57,816 bases of DNA from Clostridia bacterium (lineage in GTDB: Bacteria; Bacillota; Clostridia; Christensenellales; RUG350), in the NCBI GenBank assembly GCA_017631635.1, contig JAGBSX010000007.1:1-57816 (forward strand), read 5' to 3'. The notes under the pieces were generated by a model. The model was not told the origin of the DNA, did no database searches, and worked only from the letters and a program-made list of their open reading frames with translations. A program made the position numbers and the translations under genes. How positions within the stretch are numbered: the first letter of the stretch is position 1; each line of letters begins with the position of its first letter. Below, piece after piece: positions 27,451 to 36,738 of the stretch.

Positions 27451-27747
27451 ATGGATACTATATATACTGTCAAAAATGGCGATTCTCTCAAAGAAATAGC
27501 CCTCAAATTTCACACTACTCCAACTATCATCTCCAAAGACAACAACTTGACTATATCTCCTTACCCTGGTATGCGTCTAATCATACGTGAGGCAGGGATA
27601 TTACATTACGTCAAGCCATTTGAAAAACTATCAAGCATAGCAAAAAAATACGACGTCTCCGTGGAGAATATCATTAGCAAAAACAATCTCGTCACTCCCG
27701 AACTATTCGTAGGTCAAATACTCTCTATACCCAAGGAGAATTTATGA
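27451..27747 (+). CDS. Two-LysM-domain protein without signal peptide
   Basis: 98 aa, nearly all two LysM peptidoglycan-binding domains (about 4-47 and 52-95): YTVKNGDSLKEIALKF and YVKPFEKLSSIAKKYDVS. No signal peptide or transmembrane segment, so it is not obviously exported. Spore-coat and cortex-associated LysM proteins can lack a signal because they are made in the mother cell. It overlaps the SpoVB-type flippase by ATGA, so the two are made together. The ATG has no Shine-Dalgarno; TATTAT lies eight bases upstream, so the message may be leaderless. Confidence 0.85.
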   Translation: MDTIYTVKNGDSLKEIALKFHTTPTIISKDNNLTISPYPGMRLIIREAGILHYVKPFEKLSSIAKKYDVSVENIISKNNLVTPELFVGQILSIPKENL

Positions 27748-29210
27748 AAAAGATAATCAAAACGGTCTTCTTCGTCACTTCTATATCAGTATTCACTAGA
27801 TTGCTAGGTTTTTTCTTTAGGATATATCTATCTAGGACGATAGGAGCAGAGTCACTAGGACTGTACCAAATATCTATGTCTATCGTAGCGTTGCTCGCTA
27901 CCTTTACGGCAGGACTACCACTCACACTCTCACGCAAAACGTCAGAGTGTATCGCATCTAGAGATATCAAGTCAAACAGTTCTTTGGTATCTTCTACTCT
28001 CACGATAGGGCTAATAGTTTGTACAATTTTATTTGTGACAGCGCATTTATTAGAGCCATATATCGGCAACATATTTAGCGACCAACAATGCAAGCCTATT
28101 TTCTATATACTGCTCCCAACTATATTTACCACTTGTATAATATCTACTATACGCTCGTGGTTTTGGGGACAAAAGAAATTTTTGGTATTTTCCCTAACCG
28201 AAATGGTAGAAGAAATATCTCGCATAGTATTAGGCGTCCTTATAATCAATCAAATAATATTTTCATTTGAACAAGTAGATGGTACTGCTATATCTTTTGT
28301 CGTATCAGACGTACTGTGTACGATTATGATGATAATTGTATTTTTTAGCCTAGGAGGAGTACTATCAAAGCCAAATGATATCAAGCCTATCATATCGGCG
28401 TCTACTCCTATCACGGGAGTACGACTATACAGTTCTCTAGTACAATCGCTGATAGCCACTATACTCCCTAGTATGCTCATATCAATAGGGCTGTCATCTA
28501 GCGAGGCTCTTAGTGATTATGGCAGACTAATGGGCATGGCCATACCGATTCTGTATGCACCTGCCGCGTTAACCGGCTCAATAGCAGTAGTACTAGTGCC
28601 TGAGGCTGCATCAGATAGAATATCAGGCAATATCAAAGGTCTCAAGGATAAGGTGGAGAGGTCTATCAACGTATCGATATTGTTCGCCTGTTTATTTTAT
28701 ATAATATTCGTACCTTTTGGCGAGCAAATAGGTGAAATACTCTATAGTGATAGTGTGGCGGGTAGATATATATCCTATTCAGCGATATTGATGCTACCTC
28801 TCAATATCAACCAAATCACTACCTCTCTGCTCAACTCAATCGCCGAAGAAAAAAAGACCTTGCTCCACTATGCAATAGGGTCAATCTTCTTGATAGCGTC
28901 GATACTAATCTTGCCAAAATACGTAGGAGTGATGTCTCTGACTATCGGTATGACCTTGTGCTTTAGCGTCACTTCTATACTCAATCTCCTCACTTTGCGT
29001 AAGAAGATAAACATATCTTTTGGATACGTCTTTACGATTTTATTCTTCTTCATAGGTGGAGGTTTGTCGATATATCTAGGGCAATTTATGATGAATATAC
29101 TCATTAGTGTCGTACCTACTTTGATAGCGTTGATAGGTGGTGGTGTGATGGCTCTAACTATGTTTTTGCTATCATCTTATCTAATGGGATATTACGACAT
29201 AATCAAATAG
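27744..29210 (+). CDS. spoVB: SpoVB/MurJ-type lipid-linked oligosaccharide flippase
   Basis: 488-aa integral membrane protein with about 14 transmembrane helices, of the MOP superfamily. The opening KTVFFVTSISVFTRLLGFFFRIYLSRTIGAE is the sporulation protein B/polysaccharide flippase start (RLLGFFFRI). It should flip lipid II or a related lipid-linked sugar. In Bacillus SpoVB is needed for spore cortex; vegetative paralogues exist, so sporulation is only suggested. It is translationally coupled to the LysM gene and ends inside the hairpin at 29207-29230. Confidence 0.85.
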   Translation: MKKIIKTVFFVTSISVFTRLLGFFFRIYLSRTIGAESLGLYQISMSIVALLATFTAGLPLTLSRKTSECIASRDIKSNSSLVSSTLTIGLIVCTILFVTAHLLEPYIGNIFSDQQCKPIFYILLPTIFTTCIISTIRSWFWGQKKFLVFSLTEMVEEISRIVLGVLIINQIIFSFEQVDGTAISFVVSDVLCTIMMIIVFFSLGGVLSKPNDIKPIISASTPITGVRLYSSLVQSLIATILPSMLISIGLSSSEALSDYGRLMGMAIPILYAPAALTGSIAVVLVPEAASDRISGNIKGLKDKVERSINVSILFACLFYIIFVPFGEQIGEILYSDSVAGRYISYSAILMLPLNINQITTSLLNSIAEEKKTLLHYAIGSIFLIASILILPKYVGVMSLTIGMTLCFSVTSILNLLTLRKKINISFGYVFTILFFFIGGGLSIYLGQFMMNILISVVPTLIALIGGGVMALTMFLLSSYLMGYYDIIK

Positions 29211-29230
29211 AGACGGCGTACCGTCTCTAT
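29207..29230. terminator. Bidirectional terminator
   Basis: Perfect 10-bp stem ATAGAGACGG/CCGTCTCTAT with CGTA loop between the convergent spoVB and GH36 genes. The spoVB stop codon lies within the left arm. Confidence 0.85.
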
Positions 29231-29233
29231 TAT

Positions 29234-30838
29234 TTAATCTTTGACTATAGTCCAGTCGTATTCGACCTTCTCGCCGTTTATCTTCCACTTAGTAGGAGTC
29301 TTAGTGTCTAGCCAATCTAAAGGCTCTAATATATCCATTTGCTCGCTATTTATCGCAAATGCATCTTTGACTGCTTGATATTCATTATCATCAAGGTCTC
29401 CTGCTTTGACAGATACAAATAGTGGAGTGCCACTATGAGCAAGTAGGTGCAACCATTGACTATTGTTTTTCCAACTAATATTTCCTGGTATCACACCGAC
29501 ACAATCAGCATCGGCATCAAAGAATATACCATTTTGCGCTAATCTAAAGGCTAGTGTATTTACTCCAAAGTCTCTAGTACGCGCAAAGTTTAGCCCACTA
29601 GTATCATCACCTATCCTAGAACACTCAGCATAACCTACTATCAAATGCCCTATCGTATTGCACCCTATTATGATAGTATCCTCTCCTGCCTCATCTTTGA
29701 TTACTCGATACATATTGAGTATAATCTCAGCAGTAGTATGGTGATGGTCTCTAAAAGACCAATCTCCACTAGTAATCTTGGTAGACATACTCCTGCCAAA
29801 TCTACCAAATATATCATAGGTAGTGAAGTCGTGTTTGATAAGGGTAAATCCCCAACTCTTGATACGCCTAATATCTTGTCTAATATATTCTAAGGTCTCA
29901 GGTACAGATGGGTCTAATAGGTCTATATCCTTGGTATCATCATACGCATCTAATTCTTCAAAAGCCGTACGATGCGATACGTCAAATCGCATATTAGGGG
30001 TGATAGACTCATCTTCATTTTTCAAAAATCTCACCCAGATACCAGCCTTGAGGTCGTAGGACTTGATAGCATTGACTAGTTCGGTCATATCTCCAAACTT
30101 TTCGTTGGGAATCCAAGGACCTCTGCAAGTTTTTGGTTGCCAACAATCGTCTATGACTAGATAAGGTCTATTGTCTAGTCCCTCGCACAATCCTGCTAGA
30201 TATTTTGCATCTGCTATGGTCTGCTCTCTGTCGCTGATGCCATAAGCATAATACCAATTGTTAAATCCATATATAGGCTCTTTGGCGAATATACCCAAAT
30301 CATCTGCCATCAATCTACAAAAGTCTCTATGCGCTAGATAGACGTTACCCTCATAGATATCTCTCACGACAGTCGCCACGTGTAGCAATCTCTCTTTAAG
30401 CACGACACCTCTAGTACCACACCTGACGTCACACTCTAGAGTAATGCTATCTCCACTGATAGTCCAATGGCATATAGAGTTTGGTCTCACCTTGACACCT
30501 ACTCCTATAGTAGTATCCGTATCAGTAGCCAACAGGTACCAAGGATATCTACGTGCAAATGTGATATCTGCCCAATATAGGTCTGCATAAGTTCTCTCAA
30601 AGGCATCATTCATATACCTAAATTCGTTGCCAAGATGAGCATTGTTCCATCGTAGTCTCAAGTATTTGATAGGGGTCTCGTCGGCACTCATATCAATGCG
30701 TATACTTTTGTCCCCTATGAATTCGAAGCCTATCTCTATATCTCCGACCTTGCCATAAGTACCTTGAACGAGAGGTGTTTCTATACCATATTCAGTCTCT
30801 ATCTCAATAGTGTCTGGCAATCTAATCTGATCAAACAT
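29234..30838 (-). CDS. GH36-like glycoside hydrolase (alpha-galactosidase-type)
   Basis: 534 aa from the ATG at 30838 behind GGAGG. N-terminal beta domain, then a TIM barrel. FNNWYYAYGIS, VIDDCWQPK and LKAGIWVRFL are clan GH-D signatures. The likely nucleophile is the Asp of LIKHDFTTYD and the acid/base is the Asp pair in SRIGDDTSG. No signal peptide, so it acts on imported oligosaccharide. Specificity could be alpha-galactoside, alpha-N-acetylgalactosaminide or another alpha-linked sugar. It lies downstream of the hexuronate operon but has its own promoter. Confidence 0.85.
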   Translation of the reverse strand: MFDQIRLPDTIEIETEYGIETPLVQGTYGKVGDIEIGFEFIGDKSIRIDMSADETPIKYLRLRWNNAHLGNEFRYMNDAFERTYADLYWADITFARRYPWYLLATDTDTTIGVGVKVRPNSICHWTISGDSITLECDVRCGTRGVVLKERLLHVATVVRDIYEGNVYLAHRDFCRLMADDLGIFAKEPIYGFNNWYYAYGISDREQTIADAKYLAGLCEGLDNRPYLVIDDCWQPKTCRGPWIPNEKFGDMTELVNAIKSYDLKAGIWVRFLKNEDESITPNMRFDVSHRTAFEELDAYDDTKDIDLLDPSVPETLEYIRQDIRRIKSWGFTLIKHDFTTYDIFGRFGRSMSTKITSGDWSFRDHHHTTAEIILNMYRVIKDEAGEDTIIIGCNTIGHLIVGYAECSRIGDDTSGLNFARTRDFGVNTLAFRLAQNGIFFDADADCVGVIPGNISWKNNSQWLHLLAHSGTPLFVSVKAGDLDDNEYQAVKDAFAINSEQMDILEPLDWLDTKTPTKWKINGEKVEYDWTIVKD

Positions 30839-30860
30839 AACGTATCCTCCACATATTGAT

Positions 30861-30889
30861 ATTATAACACACCCACTATCAAAACGCAA
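30861..30889 (-). promoter_or_regulatory. GH36 gene promoter
   Basis: Minus strand -35 TTGCGT (30884-30889), 17-bp spacer, -10 TATAAT (30861-30866), about 23 bases before the ATG. The Shine-Dalgarno GGAGG follows. Confidence 0.7.
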
Positions 30890-30936
30890 TAAAAAAAGCG
30901 TAAATTGTTTGACATTTTTTCAACAATTTACGCTTA
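30890..30936 (-). terminator. Terminator of the uxu operon
   Basis: Long hairpin AAGCGTAAATTGTT/AACAATTTACGCTT with a small internal mismatch, then seven T on the minus strand. It directly precedes the GH36 promoter. Confidence 0.85.
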
Positions 30937-30944
30937 ATTATTAT

Positions 30945-31709
30945 CTAGAACAACCCTCTTGCTTTGATATTGTCAAAACTTATTTTTAGAGACTCAAAGG
31001 GGTCTCTACCGTTGCAATTATCTTGCTCGACTGCCACCCACTTGACGTCTCTCTTGAGCAATTCTTGGTAGATAGCCATATAATCTATCTCACCCTCAAA
31101 TATCTCTGCCATGAGAGGCTCTCCTCCTACACGTTTGAGATCCTTGAAGTGCACTACTTCGTGATATCGTCCTTCATAATCTCTCATATAATATAGAGGA
31201 TTGACACCTGCACGGTATATCCAATAAAAGTCTGGTAAGAAATTGAACTTGAGGGGGTCGGTATTATCTCGGAGATACTGCATTACCATGAAGTTTTTCC
31301 CCTCGACCTGCTTAAATTCGTGATCGTGGTTGTGATAGACAAACTTCATACCGTTAGCATATATCTTATCTACTACGGGACTAATCTTGTCCATAAATTC
31401 GTTGATACTATCCATAGTAGGCTCAAACTTAAACATCCCTAGCCCTATAGTGTCCGTGCCTATCATTTGGTGTTCTTCGATAACTCTATCTAGGTCGTTT
31501 AGCAACCTATCCATCTTGGTATGAGTACAACAAACATCTAACTCAAGGTCTTTGAGCACTTGGGATAACCACTCAAACCTAAACTGTCCAAATCCAGACA
31601 CCTGCACAGCATCATAGCCAATTTTCTTTATCTTTTCTAAGGTTTTGGCTATGCTCCCTTCATCTTTGCAAAATTCTCTAACAGTATATAACTGTGCTGC
31701 TAATCTCAT
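30945..31709 (-). CDS. Sugar phosphate isomerase/epimerase (xylose-isomerase-like TIM barrel)
   Basis: 254-aa AP-endonuclease-2/xylose-isomerase-like TIM barrel. LAAQLYTVREFCKDEG, GYDAVQVSG, FVYHNHDHEF, NFLPDFYWIYRAG, VVHFKDLK and WVAVEQDNCNG give the metal-binding His, Asp, His and Glu pattern. Members isomerise, epimerise or dehydrate sugars, including 3-keto sugars and inosose. It is the last gene of the uxuA-containing operon, three bases after uxuB. Exact substrate unknown. Confidence 0.85.
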   Translation of the reverse strand: MRLAAQLYTVREFCKDEGSIAKTLEKIKKIGYDAVQVSGFGQFRFEWLSQVLKDLELDVCCTHTKMDRLLNDLDRVIEEHQMIGTDTIGLGMFKFEPTMDSINEFMDKISPVVDKIYANGMKFVYHNHDHEFKQVEGKNFMVMQYLRDNTDPLKFNFLPDFYWIYRAGVNPLYYMRDYEGRYHEVVHFKDLKRVGGEPLMAEIFEGEIDYMAIYQELLKRDVKWVAVEQDNCNGRDPFESLKISFDNIKARGLF

Positions 31710-31711
31710 CT

Positions 31712-32542
31712 TTATACTCCGCTATATGCAGAAAAACCACCGTCAACAGGTATACTAGTGCCGGTGACAAATCCACTAGCCTCATCACAAGCAAGCCATA
31801 GTAGAGTACCTATCAAATCACTAATTTCTCCAAATTTGCGCATAGGAGTACCACCCAATATCTTGCCGGTACGCGCAGTAGGAGTACCGTCTTCGTTGTA
31901 TAGAAGCTTTTGATTTTGGTTGGTGACAAAAAATCCTGGCGCTATAGCATTACACCTAATATTCATAGGTGCAAAATGTACTGCCAACCATTGTGTGAAA
32001 TTGGCAACACCAGCCTTGGCTGCGCTATAAGCAGGTATTTTGGTGAGTGGTCTATAGGCATTCATAGAAGATATATTGATGATATTACCACCATTTTCTA
32101 GCATGTCTTGAGCGAATACTTGTGTCACCAAAAATGCTGTGGTTATATTGATGTCAAATACAAACTTGAGCCCACTCTCCTCTAGGTCAAAGAAAGTCTT
32201 GACACCTTGCAAATCTGGTGTCATATACTCATTGTCAGTAGTAGCACGAGGATTGTTGCCACCTGCTCCGTTAATCAACATATTAACCTTGCCAAACTTT
32301 TCGTTGATGATAGTTTTTGCCTCCACGATACTACTCTTGTCTAGACAGTTTGCCTTGACACCGATAGCATTTTCACCTATAGATGTAGCCACAGCCTTGG
32401 CAGCCTCTTCATTGATATCTAGTAGTGCTACTTTAGCGCCACATTCTGCTAGCGCTCTAGCCATTTCGCTACATATGATACCACCTGCACCTGTGATAGC
32501 GACTACTTTATCTTTCAAATCTACGTTAAATGGTAATTTCAT
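31712..32542 (-). CDS. uxuB: SDR-type D-mannonate oxidoreductase (fructuronate reductase)
   Basis: 276-aa short-chain dehydrogenase. GAGGIICSEMA is the nucleotide loop, NGAGG and the catalytic Ser-Tyr-Lys set (ISSMNAYRPL, then YSAAKAG) are intact, and the C-terminal GTSIPVDGGFSAYSGV is the usual end. It starts LPFNVDLKDKVVAITGAGG, very like the Bacillus YjmF/UxuB group, which reduces fructuronate to mannonate. Position directly after uxuA supports that assignment over other SDR functions. Confidence 0.85.
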   Translation of the reverse strand: MKLPFNVDLKDKVVAITGAGGIICSEMARALAECGAKVALLDINEEAAKAVATSIGENAIGVKANCLDKSSIVEAKTIINEKFGKVNMLINGAGGNNPRATTDNEYMTPDLQGVKTFFDLEESGLKFVFDINITTAFLVTQVFAQDMLENGGNIINISSMNAYRPLTKIPAYSAAKAGVANFTQWLAVHFAPMNIRCNAIAPGFFVTNQNQKLLYNEDGTPTARTGKILGGTPMRKFGEISDLIGTLLWLACDEASGFVTGTSIPVDGGFSAYSGV

Positions 32543-32545
32543 AAC

Positions 32546-33586
32546 TTATTTTATCTCCTTTTCTATTGCTTCGAACAAACCATTGAGGTATGCTGCTCCC
32601 AACGCTCTGTCGTATAGACCATAACCAGGTTTTCCGTCTTCTCCCCATATATTTCTGCCGTGGTCAGGACGAACGTATCCGTCAAATCCACCCTCTACTA
32701 GAGCCTTGACGATAGCATATATATCTAGACTACCTGCCGAGGTCAAATGTCCAGCCTCGGTGAAATCCAACTCGCCAGAATATCTAAGTTGTCTAATGTG
32801 CGCAAAGCCTATCCTGCCCATAGACGCATACTCTTTCGCCATTTTGACTAGGTCGTTAAATCTACCTGCACCTAGAGAACCTGTACAGAAAGTAATGCCA
32901 TTGTGCTTGTTTGGGACAGCCTCAAACAACTTCTTATAACTCTCTTCACTAGTAATTATACGAGGTAGTCCAAACATATCCCATGGTGGATCATCTGGGT
33001 GAATAGCCATATTGATACCAGTCTCATCACAGGCAGGCATAATCTCTTGCAAAAAGTATACTAGGTTTTCAAACAACTTTTCTTTGGTAATCCCCTTGTA
33101 TTCATCTAGCAAGTTGTTTAATTCGTCGGTGGTATAACTCTCATCCCAACCTGGCAGATGCAAATTTCTAGGGTCTAATCTCATCAATTCTTCGTGATTG
33201 TAAGATAGGGAATTTGAGCCATCTTTATCCATGGTCTTGAGATTAGTTCGCAACCAATCGAATACAGGCATAAAGTTGTAGCATATGCACTTAACTCCAG
33301 CCTTGCCTAGATTGATAATATTTTGATAATAAGCATCTATATACTTATCGCGAGTAGGTTTGCCTAATTTGATGTCCTCGTGTACAGGCACGCTCTCGAT
33401 AACTTCCATCTCCAAGCCTTTTTCTTCGCATAGAGACTTTAGTCTAAGAATCTTATCCATAGGCCACACTTCGCCTACAGGCACGTCGTATACTGCCGTG
33501 ACTACACCACTCATATTTGGTATTTGTTTGATGTACTCTAGAGGTATACTATCTCCCTCTCCGTACCATCTAAAGGTCATTTTCAT
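32546..33586 (-). CDS. uxuA: Mannonate dehydratase
   Basis: Converts D-mannonate to 2-keto-3-deoxygluconate in glucuronate breakdown. 346 aa: MTFRWYGEGDSIPLEYIKQI opening, CYNFMPVFDWLRTNL, AIHPDDPPWDMFGLPRI, GITFCTGSLGAG, HIRQLRYSG and RPDHGRNIWGE supply the metal-binding His, Cys and His residues. It overlaps the Gfo/Idh gene upstream by four bases. The kdgK/kdgA genes for the next steps are not in the window. Confidence 0.97.
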   Translation of the reverse strand: MKMTFRWYGEGDSIPLEYIKQIPNMSGVVTAVYDVPVGEVWPMDKILRLKSLCEEKGLEMEVIESVPVHEDIKLGKPTRDKYIDAYYQNIINLGKAGVKCICYNFMPVFDWLRTNLKTMDKDGSNSLSYNHEELMRLDPRNLHLPGWDESYTTDELNNLLDEYKGITKEKLFENLVYFLQEIMPACDETGINMAIHPDDPPWDMFGLPRIITSEESYKKLFEAVPNKHNGITFCTGSLGAGRFNDLVKMAKEYASMGRIGFAHIRQLRYSGELDFTEAGHLTSAGSLDIYAIVKALVEGGFDGYVRPDHGRNIWGEDGKPGYGLYDRALGAAYLNGLFEAIEKEIK

Positions 33587-34575
33587 AAGTTTTCCTCCAA
33601 TAATATTTTATTTCCATTTGATGCATACGCAGATAATATCATACGCATGACTTTTGCGCCCTCTACACCATTTATCCAAAACGGCTTATCATCTCTTAAT
33701 TTTTCATAAAAGTCCTTGATGAGGATATAGTGTCCTCCTCCCCAACATTGTTTGCCGACAGATGCATTTTGTTCTTCTGTGGAGATATACTCACCGTCTA
33801 CTATGACGTGGTCGGGGTGTAGCACTATCTTGCTATCATTTGTCGCTAGCATTATCTGTACTGGGAACATACTAGTAGCACAGTTGGTACAATAAAAATT
33901 CAAATTAGCACCACTATCGTATTCGTAGGTAGCCATCAAGGTATCTTCTACCTCTATGATTCCCTTTAACATATCGGTAGCATAATGAGCAGTCACGCTA
34001 GTAGGCTCACCCATATACCATTGTAGCAAATCTAGGGTATGTAGAGCCTGATTGATAAGCGCGCCACCACCTTCGGTAGCCCACTTGCCTTTCCACTCAT
34101 TACCCTCATAATACTTGAATCCTCTATTCCAAGCAACCATACCTACGCCTGCTATCACTTCTTTGCCATCTAGTAGTTGTTTGACTTTGACGTTTGAGGG
34201 ATTGTATCTATTTTGTAGACAGACTGCTAGTTTGCCACTAGCCCTTCTCTCCGCATCTAGTATACGCTCTATATCATCTAGTTTGGTACATAGAGGCTTT
34301 TCCACTAGTACGTCATAGCCATTGTCTAGCGAATATATAGTCATCTCTGCATGGAGATAATGTGGAGTACATATGTGTACTACGTCTATATCTTCACTAT
34401 CTAGCATTTGTCTATAGTCGGTATATATGGCACAATCTAGATGAAATTTATCTTTGAGTATAGTTGCTTTTTCTACGTCTATATCTGCAAGCGCTACTAT
34501 TCTACCACCGGTCTTTAGCACGCTATCTACGTGTACGTAGGATATAGCACCACAACCTATTATACAAGTATTCAT
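33583..34575 (-). CDS. Gfo/Idh/MocA family oxidoreductase
   Basis: 330 aa. N-terminal Rossmann fold (CIIGCGAISYVHVDSVL), then EKPLCT with the conserved lysine, and the C-terminal alpha/beta domain with GGGALINQALHTLDLLQW, where the His is the usual catalytic-loop residue. It oxidises or reduces a sugar or polyol with NAD(P). It sits between uxuA and a frameshifted paralogue; the pair may once have formed successive steps on one substrate. Confidence 0.92.
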   Translation of the reverse strand: MNTCIIGCGAISYVHVDSVLKTGGRIVALADIDVEKATILKDKFHLDCAIYTDYRQMLDSEDIDVVHICTPHYLHAEMTIYSLDNGYDVLVEKPLCTKLDDIERILDAERRASGKLAVCLQNRYNPSNVKVKQLLDGKEVIAGVGMVAWNRGFKYYEGNEWKGKWATEGGGALINQALHTLDLLQWYMGEPTSVTAHYATDMLKGIIEVEDTLMATYEYDSGANLNFYCTNCATSMFPVQIMLATNDSKIVLHPDHVIVDGEYISTEEQNASVGKQCWGGGHYILIKDFYEKLRDDKPFWINGVEGAKVMRMILSAYASNGNKILLEENL

Positions 34576-34577
34576 AA

Positions 34578-35752
34578 TTATGCTTTGTTAAACGTCTTGG
34601 ACATGTCAACGTTTCTAATGACGTCCTCTACGACTTTTTCTTTGCTCGTGGCTATTCTTTTGTTGAGTTCTTCTAGATACAAATCGTCGTCGATAGGTAG
34701 TTCTACCATCTTGTCAAGCCAAGTAGATAGTAGCATAGCATCCATTAGTTGGACACCGTTGATACCCTCTCTACCATCTACGTATAGAGGTTCTATACCT
34801 AGTATCGCCTTGGCGAAGTTGGATATGATACCCATATGTTGAGGGCTATTGCCGTCAGTCTCCACCTCATATGTCTCACTATCAGGTCTACCAAATCCAC
34901 CTGTCCAAGTAGCATTAAACTCTCTCTCATCCATAGCGAGTTTGGTATACGTCACCTTGCCATTTTCGCACAAAAGCGTACCCTTTGTACCACTTATCTC
35001 TAGTCTATTAGCACCTGGCCAATCTGCAGTAGAGGTGACAAATACACCGGTAGCGCCGTTGGGATACTCTAGATACGCAGTCACGTCATCCTCTACCTCT
35101 ATATCGTGCCATTTGCCAAAATGACAAAATGCTCTGACTTTGCTAGGTTTGAGTCCCGTCACCCATTGTATAAGGTCTAGTTGATGTGGACATTGATTGA
35201 ATAGTACTCCACCACCCTCACCTTTCCAAGTAGCACGCCAAGCACTACTATCGTAGTATGATTGAGATCTGTACCAATTTGTAATTAACCAAGTGATACG
35301 CTTGATATCTCCTACTGCGCCTTGCTCAATCATTTCATGCATTTTTCGATATACAGCATCCGTACGTTGATTGAACATTACGGTAAATAGTTTGTCCGAA
35401 TTTGTAGCAACTTCATTGAGTTGTTTAACCTGCTTGGTATAAACTCCCTCTGGCTTTTCGCATATAGTATGTATGCCATGATTTAGAGCAGATATACATA
35501 TCTCAGGATGCAAATAGTGTGGAGTGGCGACTATGACTGCGTCGATATCCCCCGATTTGTACATATCCTCATAATTTTCATAAAAATTTAGTTTTGCATC
35601 AGGCAATCTTGCTTGCAACGCCTCATACTCTTAGGGTTGACGTCGCATACTGCAGTTAGTTCAAACAATTCGTCCTTGGCATTAAATATTCTATCGGCGT
35701 GATTGCCGCCCATATTGCCTATACCTACTATACCAAATCTAACTTTTTTCAT
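34578..35752 (-). pseudogene. Gfo/Idh/MocA oxidoreductase with a single-base frameshift
   Basis: The gene begins at 35752 with MKKVRFGIVGIGNMGGNHAD behind AAAGGGG and reads to VCDVNPK, where one base is missing near 35630. The remaining frame (EYEALQARLPDAK and on) then carries EKPEGVYTK, GGGVLFNQCPHQLDLIQW and the rest to FNKA. With one base restored it is 391 codons, complete and otherwise clean. This may be a recent mutation, a slippage site or a sequence error; if real, the Rossmann NAD-binding domain is lost. Confidence 0.8.
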
Positions 35753-35755
35753 AAT

Positions 35756-36613
35756 TTACCCCTTTGTCCATGCGTCGCCTACTTCTACGTAGCCACATTT
35801 TATTAATAATTCTTTTAGAGATTTTACTGCGAAGTCAAAAGCCTCTTCGTTGGTATCAAACTTAAATTTGTTCTTCATCTCTTCGCCGTCTATCTCTGCA
35901 TATCCTTCAAACACCTTGAGATGAGGCTCTAGCGTCAATACTGTATCCCTGTCAATGAGGTTTAGCATCTTGTCTATCTTGCCGTCTCCATATCCAGCAG
36001 GTACTAATAGGTCCGTGGAGGTGTCGACGTCTTTGATATGATAGTACTCTGCTCTATCTGCAGTCATAGACATACATTTGTCTATATCTTCGCCACATTG
36101 TAGATAGTTGGCAGGGTCGTATACGTAGCATAGTCCATCTACATTGTCTAGCAAATGTAGGATTCTCTCAGGTGAATCTCCGTAGATATGTTTTTCATTT
36201 TCGTGACAAAGTAATATACCTCTAGTGGTAGCCTCCTTCACCATGATAGATAGCATAGATACTACTTTGTCTGCGTATTTGTCATACTCGCTAGTGAAAA
36301 AACTAAACATACGCACACGTTTAGCCCCAAATATCTCACACAAGTCTAGTACGTGTCTGACTACTTGCATATATTCGTCAATATCTACCCCTACGTCTAC
36401 CTTTCCTAGTGGAGAACCTATCGACCATACCTCTATGCCGTAGTTGTCCAACTTACGCTTGTATTCGTACGCTTGATCTAGAGTCATATCTTTGACGTTC
36501 ATCCCGTCTAGAGAACGTAGTTCTATATAAGGGATATTGTTCTTGACAAGAGCCTCGATTTGCTTGTCAAAATTATTAGAATATTCATCTGCAAATGCCG
36601 ATAATTTAATCAT
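35756..36613 (-). CDS. Sugar phosphate isomerase/epimerase (TIM barrel)
   Basis: 285-aa xylose-isomerase-like barrel. IKLSAFADEYSNNFDKQIEAL, PYIELRSLDG, LLCHENEKHIYGD, CYVYDPANYL, YYHIKDVD and TLEPHL supply the metal ligands. It is the first gene of the uxu operon, next to the divergent AraC gene. The ADEYS opening is common among enzymes acting on inositol, keto-sugars or sugar acids. Substrate unknown. Confidence 0.85.
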   Translation of the reverse strand: MIKLSAFADEYSNNFDKQIEALVKNNIPYIELRSLDGMNVKDMTLDQAYEYKRKLDNYGIEVWSIGSPLGKVDVGVDIDEYMQVVRHVLDLCEIFGAKRVRMFSFFTSEYDKYADKVVSMLSIMVKEATTRGILLCHENEKHIYGDSPERILHLLDNVDGLCYVYDPANYLQCGEDIDKCMSMTADRAEYYHIKDVDTSTDLLVPAGYGDGKIDKMLNLIDRDTVLTLEPHLKVFEGYAEIDGEEMKNKFKFDTNEEAFDFAVKSLKELLIKCGYVEVGDAWTKG

Positions 36614-36642
36614 TATACCCGTCCTCTCCTATCTATATATCA

Positions 36643-36720
36643 ATTATAACACCATAAAAATGCAAATTCAATGTAATATATACTAAAATGTTTGCATTTT
36701 TTACTTAGGTATGTTAAAAT
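36643..36720. promoter_or_regulatory. Divergent promoters and inverted-repeat operator, araC-uxu
   Basis: Minus strand: -35 TTGAAT (36666-36671), 17 bp, -10 TATAAT (36643-36648). Plus strand: -35 TTGCAT (36692-36697), 17 bp, -10 TAAAAT (36715-36720). A perfect 11-bp inverted repeat, AAAAATGCAAA (36656-36666) and TTTGCATTTTT (36691-36701), spaced 24 bp, touches both -35 boxes. It is the probable binding site of the AraC-family regulator. Confidence 0.75.
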
Positions 36721-36738
36721 CGGTTTGTTGAGGTAATT

